Notes under the pieces: model-generated
Told to the model about the DNA's origin: nothing
The model's database searches: none
Seen by the model: the letters and a program-made list of their open reading frames with translations, nothing else
Part shown: piece by piece, positions 33,358 to 39,421 of the stretch
Layout: each line of letters opens with the position of its first letter
Numbering within the stretch: the first letter of the stretch is position 1
Assembly: GCA_007693335.1 (NCBI GenBank)
Contig: REDU01000071.1
Span: forward strand, 1 to 39,421
Reading direction: 5' to 3'
Source: Ilumatobacter sp.
Lineage (GTDB): Bacteria; Actinomycetota; Acidimicrobiia; Acidimicrobiales; Ilumatobacteraceae
Length of the DNA stretch: 39,421 bases
Made by a program: the position numbers and the translations under genes

Positions 33358-34416
33358 GTGAGCGATGATGCTGCCGGTGATGCGTCCGACGAGATCGAGT
33401 CACCGACCGTCGGCGCACCACAGGGACTCGGGCCACGTTGGTTGCCGACCGTGCTCGTCGTGTTCGCCACCCTCTTGGCGGTGGTGGGAGCGACGACCAC
33501 CTGGCTCAAGGTGCAGATGCTCGACACCGACCGATGGGTCGCGGTCAGCAGTGACCTGCTCGAGGAGCCAGAGGTGCGATCGGCGCTCTCCAGCTACCTG
33601 GGAGAGCAGCTGTTCGAGGCTGTCGACGTGCGAGCCGAACTCGAAGGACTCCTTCCGCCACGCGCCGCAGGCCTCGCTGGTCCGCTGACAGGGCTCATGC
33701 GGGTGTCGGTGGCGAATGCCGTCGAACAGCTCCTCGCGTCGGATCGCTTCGGCGACGTCTGGGAGGGGGCGAACCGCCGGACACACACCGCCGCCGTGGC
33801 GGTGTTGCGCGGGGAGGACGTCGGACCGCTGTCCACAGCCGACGGTGCGATCACCCTGGAGCTGGGCGAGGCACTCCAGCAGCTCGGAGCGCGGCTCGGG
33901 CTCCCTGCAGGAGCACTCGACCGGATCCCGCCCGGATTCGGCCAGATCATCGTGGCGGACTCCGACGACCTCGCTGCCGCGCAGCGAGCCGTCCAGGTCG
34001 CGGAGTTCGTGTCCTGGATGCTGCTGCTCGCTGTGGTCGCCCTGTACGCCGGAGCGATCGCCCTTGCTGTCGGTCGCCGGACGGCGATGGTGTTGCAGGT
34101 CGGCATCGCACTCGTCGTCGGTGGCGCTGTTCTCCTCGTCGCCCGGCTGCTGGGCGTGTACCTCTCGGTCGGCGCGATCGTCCGAAAGACGGAGAACGAG
34201 TCGGTCGCGACGGTGGTCGGCATGGTCGCGACCCAACTTCTGCGCAACATCGCGTGGACGAGCATCGCCATCGGGCTCGTGATCGCCGTCACCGCCGCGA
34301 TCCTCGGCGCTGGCCTCGGTTCAGGCGGTTCAGGCGGTTCGGGCGGCGCGTCGCGCCTTGCGGCGACGCCGCCGCCGCATGATCCCCAGTCCCAGCCAGA
34401 TGGCCGCTCCGAGTGA
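33358..34416 (+). CDS. Four-helix membrane protein with extracytoplasmic domain
   Basis: The 352-residue protein has one helix near residues 30-52, a soluble domain of about 170 residues with LEEPEVRSALSSYLGEQLFE and TADGAITLELGEALQQLGAR, then three helices (about 219-240, 243-270 and 294-318). This resembles a family of unknown actinobacterial membrane proteins. The GTG start at 33358 lacks a clear ribosome site. The last 29 residues, after a Gly/Ser repeat, lie on the strand opposite the LapA-like gene. Function is unknown. Confidence 0.78.
   Translation: MSDDAAGDASDEIESPTVGAPQGLGPRWLPTVLVVFATLLAVVGATTTWLKVQMLDTDRWVAVSSDLLEEPEVRSALSSYLGEQLFEAVDVRAELEGLLPPRAAGLAGPLTGLMRVSVANAVEQLLASDRFGDVWEGANRRTHTAAVAVLRGEDVGPLSTADGAITLELGEALQQLGARLGLPAGALDRIPPGFGQIIVADSDDLAAAQRAVQVAEFVSWMLLLAVVALYAGAIALAVGRRTAMVLQVGIALVVGGAVLLVARLLGVYLSVGAIVRKTENESVATVVGMVATQLLRNIAWTSIAIGLVIAVTAAILGAGLGSGGSGGSGGASRLAATPPPHDPQSQPDGRSE
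34318..34344. repeat. 9-base tandem repeat spanning the convergent gene ends
   Basis: Three copies of GGTTCAGGC/GGTTCGGGC encode a Gly-Ser tail on the plus strand. The second copy supplies the TGA stop of the LapA-like gene on the other strand. Confidence 0.8.
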
Positions 34417-34617
34417 TGCTGACACGATGATCAGCAACCAGACGGGCCAGGTGAAGTCCCAGAACAGGAACTTCACGGCCACGTCGGCGGTGTTCTGGAG
34501 GATGAACACGAGCAGCGCAGCGACGCCCGACCCGCTCGCAATGGCGCCCCCGCTGAACACGATGCCGTTGCGCCGCGCATCGTCGCGTCCGGGCAGTCGT
34601 TCCTGATCGATCGTCAT
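34330..34617 (-). CDS. LapA (DUF1049)-domain small membrane protein
   Basis: The 95-residue protein has two hydrophobic helices (about 21-42 and 53-76, with LLVFILQNTADVAVKFLFWD between them) and an Arg-rich cytoplasmic tail. This is the LapA/DUF1049 layout; LapA family members work in lipopolysaccharide assembly in proteobacteria, and the role in actinobacteria is unknown. A GAGGA lies about ten bases before ATG 34617. It overlaps the converging membrane protein gene by 87 bases, and its stop lies inside the 9-base repeat. Confidence 0.85.
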   Translation of the reverse strand: MTIDQERLPGRDDARRNGIVFSGGAIASGSGVAALLVFILQNTADVAVKFLFWDFTWPVWLLIIVSASLGAAIWLGLGIMRRRRRRKARRAARTA

Positions 34618-34802
34618 GTGGTCACGTCCTCACATCGGATGGCTGTAGAGGTGACCATCATGCTGGCGGTGACGTCGCCGCCGGGTCCCCCGATACGGGT
34701 GACATTGCTCGCCGGCCATCGTTCAGCCCGTCCGGATCGTCGGCGCAGAACCTGTCACGGGCCCGGCCGCTCTCGGCCGTCGCCATGATGCGACGTCGGA
34801 CC

Positions 34803-35654
34803 TCAACCGAGCTTGCGGCCGTCCGGATGGTGGGTGCCCTTGACGGCGCCCGGCTCGCCGGTCACGAAGTCGCCCGTCATGTAGTCGAGCACGGCGTCGG
34901 TCGACAGCACCTTGGCGACTGTGCTACCGGCAACCGTCAGGGCCGTCTTCTGGTTCGCGGTCGCGGTGTCGACGGCATCAGCCACCACCACCACGTCGTA
35001 CCCGCGGGAGTTGCCGGCGTACGCAGTACTCAAGACGCACTCGTCGGTCCACAGCCCCACGAGCACGACCGTGTCGATCTCGAGTGCCGTCAATTTCCGA
35101 TCGAGGTACGACCTCCCCTCGTCGTCGAAGGTCCAGAACATGTCGAGGTGCTGACCGAGGTAGAACCAGCCGTCTGCCACCTCGTCGTCCGTCGGGGCGA
35201 TCTCGGCCAGCGGTCTGACCCCTGCCGAGCCGGTGAACACGTAGGCGGCGTTCTCGGGCTGATCCGGACGAAGGCCCCGTGGGCCGTACCAGCGATCCAT
35301 CGCGTTGGAGATGCCGTCGTCGAACGCCCGACTCCAGGCGCTCCACGCGATGCAGACCCCGTCGCTGGTCGCCCGGGCCACACGGAAGGCGTCCACCAAA
35401 CGGATCACGTTCGGGAGGATGTCACCGGCGAACGGCCGGTACTCCTCCTGGCAGTCGTCGACCAGGAGCGCGATCCTGCGGGGCCGGTCCTCCAGGTTCC
35501 AGGCAGCCGAGAAGGTCAAGGGTCGGCCCTGTGGGCCGCCCGGTGTGGTTCGCAGGTTGTCCATCGGCTCCTGGGCGAGTGCCTTGTCCCGGTGGGGACA
35601 CGGCTGCCGCAGGGCGTCCTCGAGCGGCAAGATCTCCTGGTGGATGTCGTTCAT
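34803..35654 (-). CDS. Isochorismatase-fold cysteine hydrolase-like protein
   Basis: The 283-residue protein has the isochorismatase fold: the first strand IALLVDDCQEEY holds the Asp, and VVLVGLWTDECVLSTAYAGN has the nucleophile-type Cys. The segment usually holding the catalytic Lys reads YLGQHLDMFWTFDDEGRSYL, without an obvious Lys, so hydrolase activity is uncertain. There is an extra N-terminal region of about 50 residues compared with the core family. ATG 35654 has GGGAGGTGA upstream. It stands alone on the minus strand. Confidence 0.85.
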   Translation of the reverse strand: MNDIHQEILPLEDALRQPCPHRDKALAQEPMDNLRTTPGGPQGRPLTFSAAWNLEDRPRRIALLVDDCQEEYRPFAGDILPNVIRLVDAFRVARATSDGVCIAWSAWSRAFDDGISNAMDRWYGPRGLRPDQPENAAYVFTGSAGVRPLAEIAPTDDEVADGWFYLGQHLDMFWTFDDEGRSYLDRKLTALEIDTVVLVGLWTDECVLSTAYAGNSRGYDVVVVADAVDTATANQKTALTVAGSTVAKVLSTDAVLDYMTGDFVTGEPGAVKGTHHPDGRKLG

Positions 35655-35874
35655 CGCTCACCTCCCTGATGCGGGCACGGTACCAGCGCTGCTGTTTCCG
35701 GACGCTCGTCCGTCCGGCGCTGGCGTCATCGGGTAGCGCCCGCACCGCCGGACCTGTCGACGGGCCGTTGACGAATGCTCCACCGTCGGCCGAAAGGCCG
35801 CGAACACTCGGCTGCAGCGACGAACCTGCCCTGCAATGCTCGGCTTCAGCGGTCCAGGCGGCGCGCTGGTCGCT

Positions 35875-36282
35875 TCAGAGCCGGTCGATGAATGCGTCGA
35901 GCTCACGCTTGGGGACGAGGCCGGGGAGACGAGCGCTCACGGTGCCATCGGCGTCCACGGCCACCAGGGTCGGCACGCTCATCACCCGGAACTGGGCGGC
36001 GATGCCCGGGTTGGCGTCCACGTTGACCCGGACGAACTCGAGGCGCTCGTGTTGGTCGCGCTCATCGTGCTCTGCGGCGATCTCGTCGATCAACGGGCGC
36101 ATCATCCGACACGGGCCACACCACGGCGCCCAGAACGACACCACGGTGTGGTGGGCAGTCACCTCGAGAACATCGCCGTCGATCTCCCGAACCGGTCCCG
36201 TCGGAGCCGACCCTTCGCCGGCGAGCTTGGTGGCGATCCACTCACCGAGGGAGCGGCGTGGTCGTGGGGTCGACTCGTTCAT
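35875..36282 (-). CDS. Thioredoxin
   Basis: The 135-residue protein has a thioredoxin domain with SFWAPWCGPCRMM (Cys55, Cys58), the cis-Pro segment SVPTLVAVD, and a 30-residue charged N-terminal extension. Thioredoxins reduce protein disulfides in the cytoplasm. ATG 36282 has AGGAG five to six bases upstream. Its promoter region is shared with the divergent deaminase gene. A longer upstream frame shows no family features. Confidence 0.95.
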   Translation of the reverse strand: MNESTPRPRRSLGEWIATKLAGEGSAPTGPVREIDGDVLEVTAHHTVVSFWAPWCGPCRMMRPLIDEIAAEHDERDQHERLEFVRVNVDANPGIAAQFRVMSVPTLVAVDADGTVSARLPGLVPKRELDAFIDRL

Positions 36283-36481
36283 GAGATCTCCTCGCTGGCC
36301 GGGCTGACGAGGGGCGCGCCCTCTGGGTACCGTCAGTGTCGCAGCGTTCGCGCTGCTTCGCGGGCGGACGAGCTTCGTCGGTCGGACCGACTGGTGTGCC
36401 ACGATGGTCGGGCATGGGCTGGCAGCATCCCGGCGGCCGCTTCGAGCACTCGGACGTGGACCACGCGGCAACGGAGGGTCG

Positions 36482-37264
36482 ATGGACGTCGTGATCGTCG
36501 AGTCGCCAGCGGACATCGGCCCGCTGGTCGCGTCGATGGTCATCGGGCTGCTCGAGCGCCGACCGGGTTCGGTGCTCGGGCTGGCTGCCGGCGACAGTCC
36601 CGTACCGGTCTACGAGTCGCTGATCGAGGCGCACCGGCGCGGTGAGGTCAGCTTCGCCGAGGCGTCGGCGGTCACCCTGGACGAGTACGTGGGGCTTCCA
36701 CCGGGTCATCCCCAGTCGTACCGACAGGTGATCATCGACGACTTCGTGAGCCACGTGGACCTACCGGTCTCGTCGCTGCACACGCCCGACGTGCATGCTG
36801 CCGACCTGAGCGCGGCGTGCGTCGAGTTCGAAGCGCAGATCGGTCGTCTCGGCGGAGTCGATCTGCAGCTGCTCGGGATCGGCGCGAACGGACACATCGG
36901 GTTCAACGAGCCGAGCTCGTCGCTGGCGTCGCGGACGCGGATCACGACGCTGCACCCGCGTACTCGCGGTGACAACGCCCGGTTCTTCACGAGTGCCGCC
37001 GAGGTGCCGTACCACGTGGTCACCCAGGGCGTCGGTACCGTGCTCGATGCCCGTCACGCCGTGCTCGTGGCCAGCGGCGAGCACAAACGCCAGGCGGTGG
37101 CCGCGATGGTGGAGGGTCCGGTGACGGCGTTCGTGCCTGCCTCCGCGCTCCAGCTCCACCCGCACGCGACCGTGGTGATCGACGAGGCGAGCGCTGCTGG
37201 TCTCCAGCTGACCGAGTGCTACCGGTTCGCCCACGAGCACCGACCCCGCTGGTGTCAGTACTGA
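36482..37264 (+). CDS. nagB: Glucosamine-6-phosphate deaminase
   Basis: The 260-residue protein matches the NagB family in length and motifs: the acidic motif LDEYVGL (Asp67), and GIGANGHIGFNEP with the catalytic His138. It converts glucosamine-6-phosphate to fructose-6-phosphate and ammonia in amino-sugar catabolism. The phosphate loop reads LAAGDSPVPVY rather than the usual GSTP-type loop. ATG 36482 follows GGAGGG. The gene ends right where a Phd-antitoxin tail begins in another frame (overlap of two bases). Confidence 0.93.
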   Translation: MDVVIVESPADIGPLVASMVIGLLERRPGSVLGLAAGDSPVPVYESLIEAHRRGEVSFAEASAVTLDEYVGLPPGHPQSYRQVIIDDFVSHVDLPVSSLHTPDVHAADLSAACVEFEAQIGRLGGVDLQLLGIGANGHIGFNEPSSSLASRTRITTLHPRTRGDNARFFTSAAEVPYHVVTQGVGTVLDARHAVLVASGEHKRQAVAAMVEGPVTAFVPASALQLHPHATVVIDEASAAGLQLTECYRFAHEHRPRWCQY

Positions 37265-37397
37265 GCCGTACAGCGAGCTGCTCGGCGACCACGACGCGAT
37301 CCGCGAGCTCGTCGAAGCGGAAGCAGCGGTCGCCGCTGGTGACGTGGTCCGCGGCGTCGCCGCTGTCCGAGCGTTGCGCATATCGCCACGTTCGTGA
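37263..37397 (+). pseudogene. C-terminal remnant of a Phd/YefM-type antitoxin
   Basis: A 44-codon open stretch, PYSELLGDHDAIRELVEAEA then VAAGDVVRGVAAVRALR, resembles the tail of Phd/YefM antitoxins. No start and no N-terminal DNA-binding half are present, because the reading runs straight out of the end of the deaminase gene. It appears to be a leftover after a rearrangement. The match to Phd is from memory of the family's tail and is moderate in strength. Confidence 0.5.
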
Positions 37398-37469
37398 CCG
37401 AGAACGGCGACGAGCTCATCGTTGCCCGTCCGGTGGCGAGGGCGATCCCCGAGACACTGCCTGAGCCGG

Positions 37470-37737
37470 TCGCCGCTGCGTGCGAACGCGGTGTTGCGGG
37501 TGAGTTGATCGACCGCACGCATGGCGTGGCGGTGTCGTTCGCTGGTCACGAAGGCGTCGAGCGCAGCGGTGTCGTGCCAGGCGGTGAGCGTGTACCAGAC
37601 GAGCCCTCGGTTGCTGATGCGGACGCCGAGGTTGCCCGGTGTGTCCACATCGCGTTCACGATGCCCGCCGAGATCGCGACGAAGCGGGTGAGTTGGCTGG
37701 CGCGGGCATCCGCGCGGGTGGCGACGATGAGGCTCAT
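37470..37737 (-). pseudogene. Frameshifted antibiotic-biosynthesis-monooxygenase-like gene
   Basis: The gene opens MSLIVATRADARASQLTRFV at ATG 37737, overlapping the SDR stop (ATGA), and then switches to another frame as PGNLGVRISNRGLVWYTLTA followed by WHDTAALDAFVTSERHRHAM. Restoring one base near 37640-37655 joins the two parts into a dimeric alpha+beta-barrel protein. The original C-terminus is not clear, because the second frame runs on into the antisense of the Phd remnant. It is either decayed or a sequencing error. Confidence 0.55.
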
Positions 37738-38279
37738 GTCCGAGTGGGTGCCATCGGCGCCTGCTGGTGCGTGGTGAAGCCACGGAAGATACGTCCGAGG
37801 ATGACGGTGCGCAGTCGCCGTGGGCACATCGCGAGTGACCACCCGAGCAGCTTCGACAGGCTGCCGGGCCGCACGACGGCGCGTCGTCCGAGGGCGTTCA
37901 GTGATGATCGGGCGACCAACTCGGCGTTCATGCTGTTCCCCATCTGGATGTGGGCGCGGCGGCTGAAGCCGGAGTCGACGGGGCCGGGGGCTGCGATCAC
38001 GAGGTCGACGCCGCGGGGTGCGAGTTCGTGTCGGAGGCCTTCTCCGAGGGTGTGGATATAGGCCTTGGTGGCGGCGTAGTTGGCCGAGAGGGGTACGCCT
38101 TGGGTGGCGACGATCGAGCTGAACAGCACGATGCCGCCGCGACCGCGTTCGACCATTCGCCGGGCGAAGACATGGGTCAGGGACATGACGGCCTGGCAGT
38201 TGACCGTGATCATGTCGGCTTCGGCTCCCGGGTCGTTGTCGATCATGGGGCCAGCGGTTCCGTAGCCGGCTGCCGGCAC
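37734..38279 (-). pseudogene. N-terminally truncated short-chain dehydrogenase/reductase
   Basis: The readable 181 residues are the second part of a classical SDR: AGYGTAGPMIDNDPGAEADM, the catalytic Ser in IVLFSSIVATQG, and the Tyr/Lys pair in NYAATKAYIH. The cofactor-binding GxxxGxG part of about 80 residues is missing, and at 38270-38290 the sequence passes into the 5' part of the Fic fragment on the other strand. The stop overlaps the start of the monooxygenase-like gene. Without cofactor binding it is probably inactive. Confidence 0.75.
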
Positions 38280-38286
38280 GAACAGC

Positions 38287-39030
38287 CAGCACGACCCGAG
38301 GATCGCCGGTCGGTGGCGCGACGGCCAGGTGTGGATCGGTTCGAGCAGCTATGGGCCCCACACGGCGACGTTCGTGCCGCCGCACCACACACGAGTGCCG
38401 GCGGTGATCGACGATCTCGTGGAGTTCATGCGGCGGGACGACCTGGCGGTCCTGCCGCAGGCGGCGCTCGCTCACGCCCAGTTCGAGACGATCCACCCGT
38501 TCGCCGACGGCAACGGCCGCACGGGGCGGGCACTCGTGCACTGCTTGCTCAGGGGCAAGCGCCTGACCCGGCAGGTGATCGTGCCGGTCTCGGCCGGTCT
38601 GCTGACCGACACCAAGCGGTACTTCGATGTGCTCACGGCCTACCGTTCGGGCGACATCGCGCCCACCGTGGAGCGCTTTGCCGAAGCGAGCTTCGACAGC
38701 GTGGTCAACGGTCGCCAGCTCGTCACCGAGCTGCGCTCCATCCGTGAGGCGTGGAGCGACGCGATCACGAGCCGTCGTCAGGCGACGGTGTGGCGAGCTC
38801 TCGACGCGGTCTTCCAGCATCCCGTGCTCGACAACGCGCTCGTTCAACGCGAGCTCGCCGTGTCGGTGATGGGCGCCGACGCGGCGATCACCGAGCTCGT
38901 GTCGATCGGCGCGCTGCAGGAGATCACCGGTGGGCGCCGCAACCGCCGATATGCGGCGGTCCAGGTGCTCGCTGTGCTCGATGCTTCGCCGAACGGGCCG
39001 GACGCAGTTCGCCGTGACACCAGCGGATGA
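38287..39030 (+). pseudogene. N-terminally truncated Fic-domain protein
   Basis: The reading frame keeps the Fic core: GRWRDGQVWIGSSSYGPHTA, then the catalytic HPFADGNGRTGRALVH, and a C-terminal winged-helix-like region ending SPNGPDAVRRDTSG. Fic enzymes AMPylate or otherwise modify protein side chains using nucleotides. The catalytic loop is intact, but the N-terminal part is gone; the frame is open only from 38266, where a TAG precedes it. The first possible start is GTG 38329, without a convincing ribosome site. A short product from 38329 could still be made. It abuts the truncated SDR head to head. Confidence 0.75.
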
Positions 39031-39075
39031 CTTCACACGTTCGGTCGCGTTACGTGCCTGGTCATCGCCGATTTT

Positions 39076-39114
39076 CGAGTGACCGTTGTCGACCGCGAGT
39101 GACCGTTGTCGACC
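39076..39114. repeat. Two 19/20-base direct repeats
   Basis: CGAGTGACCGTTGTCGACC occurs at 39076-39094 and again at 39096-39114. Such short repeats at a fixed period are seen at the ends of IS21-type elements, among other places, but no transposase is near. Confidence 0.8.
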
Positions 39115-39340
39115 TGTGTTACCCGCCCTCTTGCCGCCCGGTCCGCGCCTTTCCCGCCCTCGAGATCCGCCTTGAACGATGTCAGAGGCGTGAGCATGCA
39201 GCACTCCAAGGGAACCGCTGCATCACGGATCACGACCTGAGCTGCTCCCCGGGTCGACCCGTTCGTGCGGACGGTCGCACGATGGGAAGCCTCGGCGGTC
39301 GCGGTCGTGCAGATCCCGAACCGCGCACCGTGGCGCGTGT

Positions 39341-39369
39341 TTGAGGTGTCTTACAACACGTCGTACGAT
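39341..39369 (+). promoter_or_regulatory. Promoter for the right-edge antitoxin-like gene
   Basis: -35 TTGAGG (39341-39346), 17-base spacer, -10 TACGAT (39364-39369). Inverted repeats GTGTT/AACAC (39337-39341 and 39355-39359) and TCGTACGA (39361-39368) overlap it. The ATG at 39376 is seven bases after the -10, so the transcript is probably leaderless and autoregulated. Confidence 0.6.
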
Positions 39370-39375
39370 TGTCGT

Positions 39376-39421
39376 ATGCCGGTACTCAACTTTCGAACCG
39401 ACGAACGCTCCGAACGAGCTC
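39376..39421 (+). CDS. Start of a ribbon-helix-helix-like antitoxin (partial)
   Basis: Only the first 15 codons are in the window. They read MPVLNFRTDERSERA, a pattern typical of the N-terminal beta strand and first turns of CopG/VapB/RHH antitoxins. The identity is a guess from this short stretch, strengthened by the palindrome-rich promoter directly upstream. A partner toxin, if any, lies past the right edge. Confidence 0.5.
   Translation, partial: MPVLNFRTDERSERA

Larger units (their letters stand above)
39031..39375. other. Non-coding stretch after the Fic fragment
   Basis: About 345 bases hold no recognisable gene. They contain two 20-base direct repeats (39076-39114) and a promoter with inverted repeats (39341-39369). 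I saw no transposase remnant, tRNA or integrase site. Confidence 0.6.

Noticed and set aside
37546-39204. A very long minus-strand open frame (over 500 codons) across the right end
   Set aside because: Its middle is the antisense of the Fic core and the out-of-frame part of the SDR gene. High GC makes long antisense frames common. Only the SDR and monooxygenase segments in other frames look like proteins.

Overview
The window is about 39 kb of very GC-rich bacterial chromosome with dense genes on both strands. Many neighbouring genes share 4-base GTGA/ATGA/TTGA stop-start overlaps, GTG starts are common, and several start codons lie 6 to 8 bases after a -10 element, which suggests leaderless transcripts. 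With LAL- and LuxR-type regulators, DUF6325, SHOCT and Rv2258c-like families, this points to an actinobacterium, perhaps an Acidimicrobiia (Ilumatobacter-like) lineage. The taxon is an inference from style and gene content. No rRNA, tRNA or CRISPR array was seen.

Left part (1-10.2 kb). A TetR regulator heads a heterodimeric ABC exporter operon (minus; the second subunit runs off the left edge). Divergent from it, a second TetR is translationally coupled to an unusual protein carrying only the swivelling phospho-histidine domain of PEP-utilising enzymes. After it come a voltage-gated-type channel with an atypical pore filter and a three-gene minus-strand operon (methyltransferase, OsmC-like protein, flavin monooxygenase-like protein). 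A perfect 34-base palindrome separates that operon from a divergent LuxR-type regulator.

Middle (10.3-20 kb). A LuxR-type regulator and a YihY/BrkB membrane protein precede a carbohydrate locus of two GT4 glycosyltransferases, an alpha-barrel glycosidase-like protein and a GH130 glycosidase/phosphorylase. A MarR-MFS pair with a clear operator comes next.

Sulfatase region (20-27.3 kb). Divergent from MarR is a DsbA-like oxidoreductase. On the minus strand a long gene train holds a 74-residue protein, a cation/proton antiporter, a Cys-type sulfatase, its formylglycine-generating enzyme, a HAD phosphatase and a DHA2 exporter. The sulfatase and its activating enzyme are translationally coupled, so the enzyme that converts the active-site Cys is made with its substrate.

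Right part (27.4-37.3 kb). A large MalT/LAL-type LuxR regulator faces a six-helix membrane protein and a HerA/FtsK-type ATPase. The ATPase is divergent from a DUF6325-SHOCT pair, with an exact 18-base inverted repeat between them. Membrane proteins, an isochorismatase-fold protein, thioredoxin and glucosamine-6-phosphate deaminase complete this part.

Right end (37.3-39.4 kb). This is a scrap zone: a Phd-type antitoxin tail, a frameshifted monooxygenase-like gene, an N-truncated SDR and an N-truncated Fic gene fused head to head, 20-base direct repeats, and the first codons of a ribbon-helix-helix-like antitoxin behind a strong leaderless promoter. It looks like a rearrangement or insertion hotspot.
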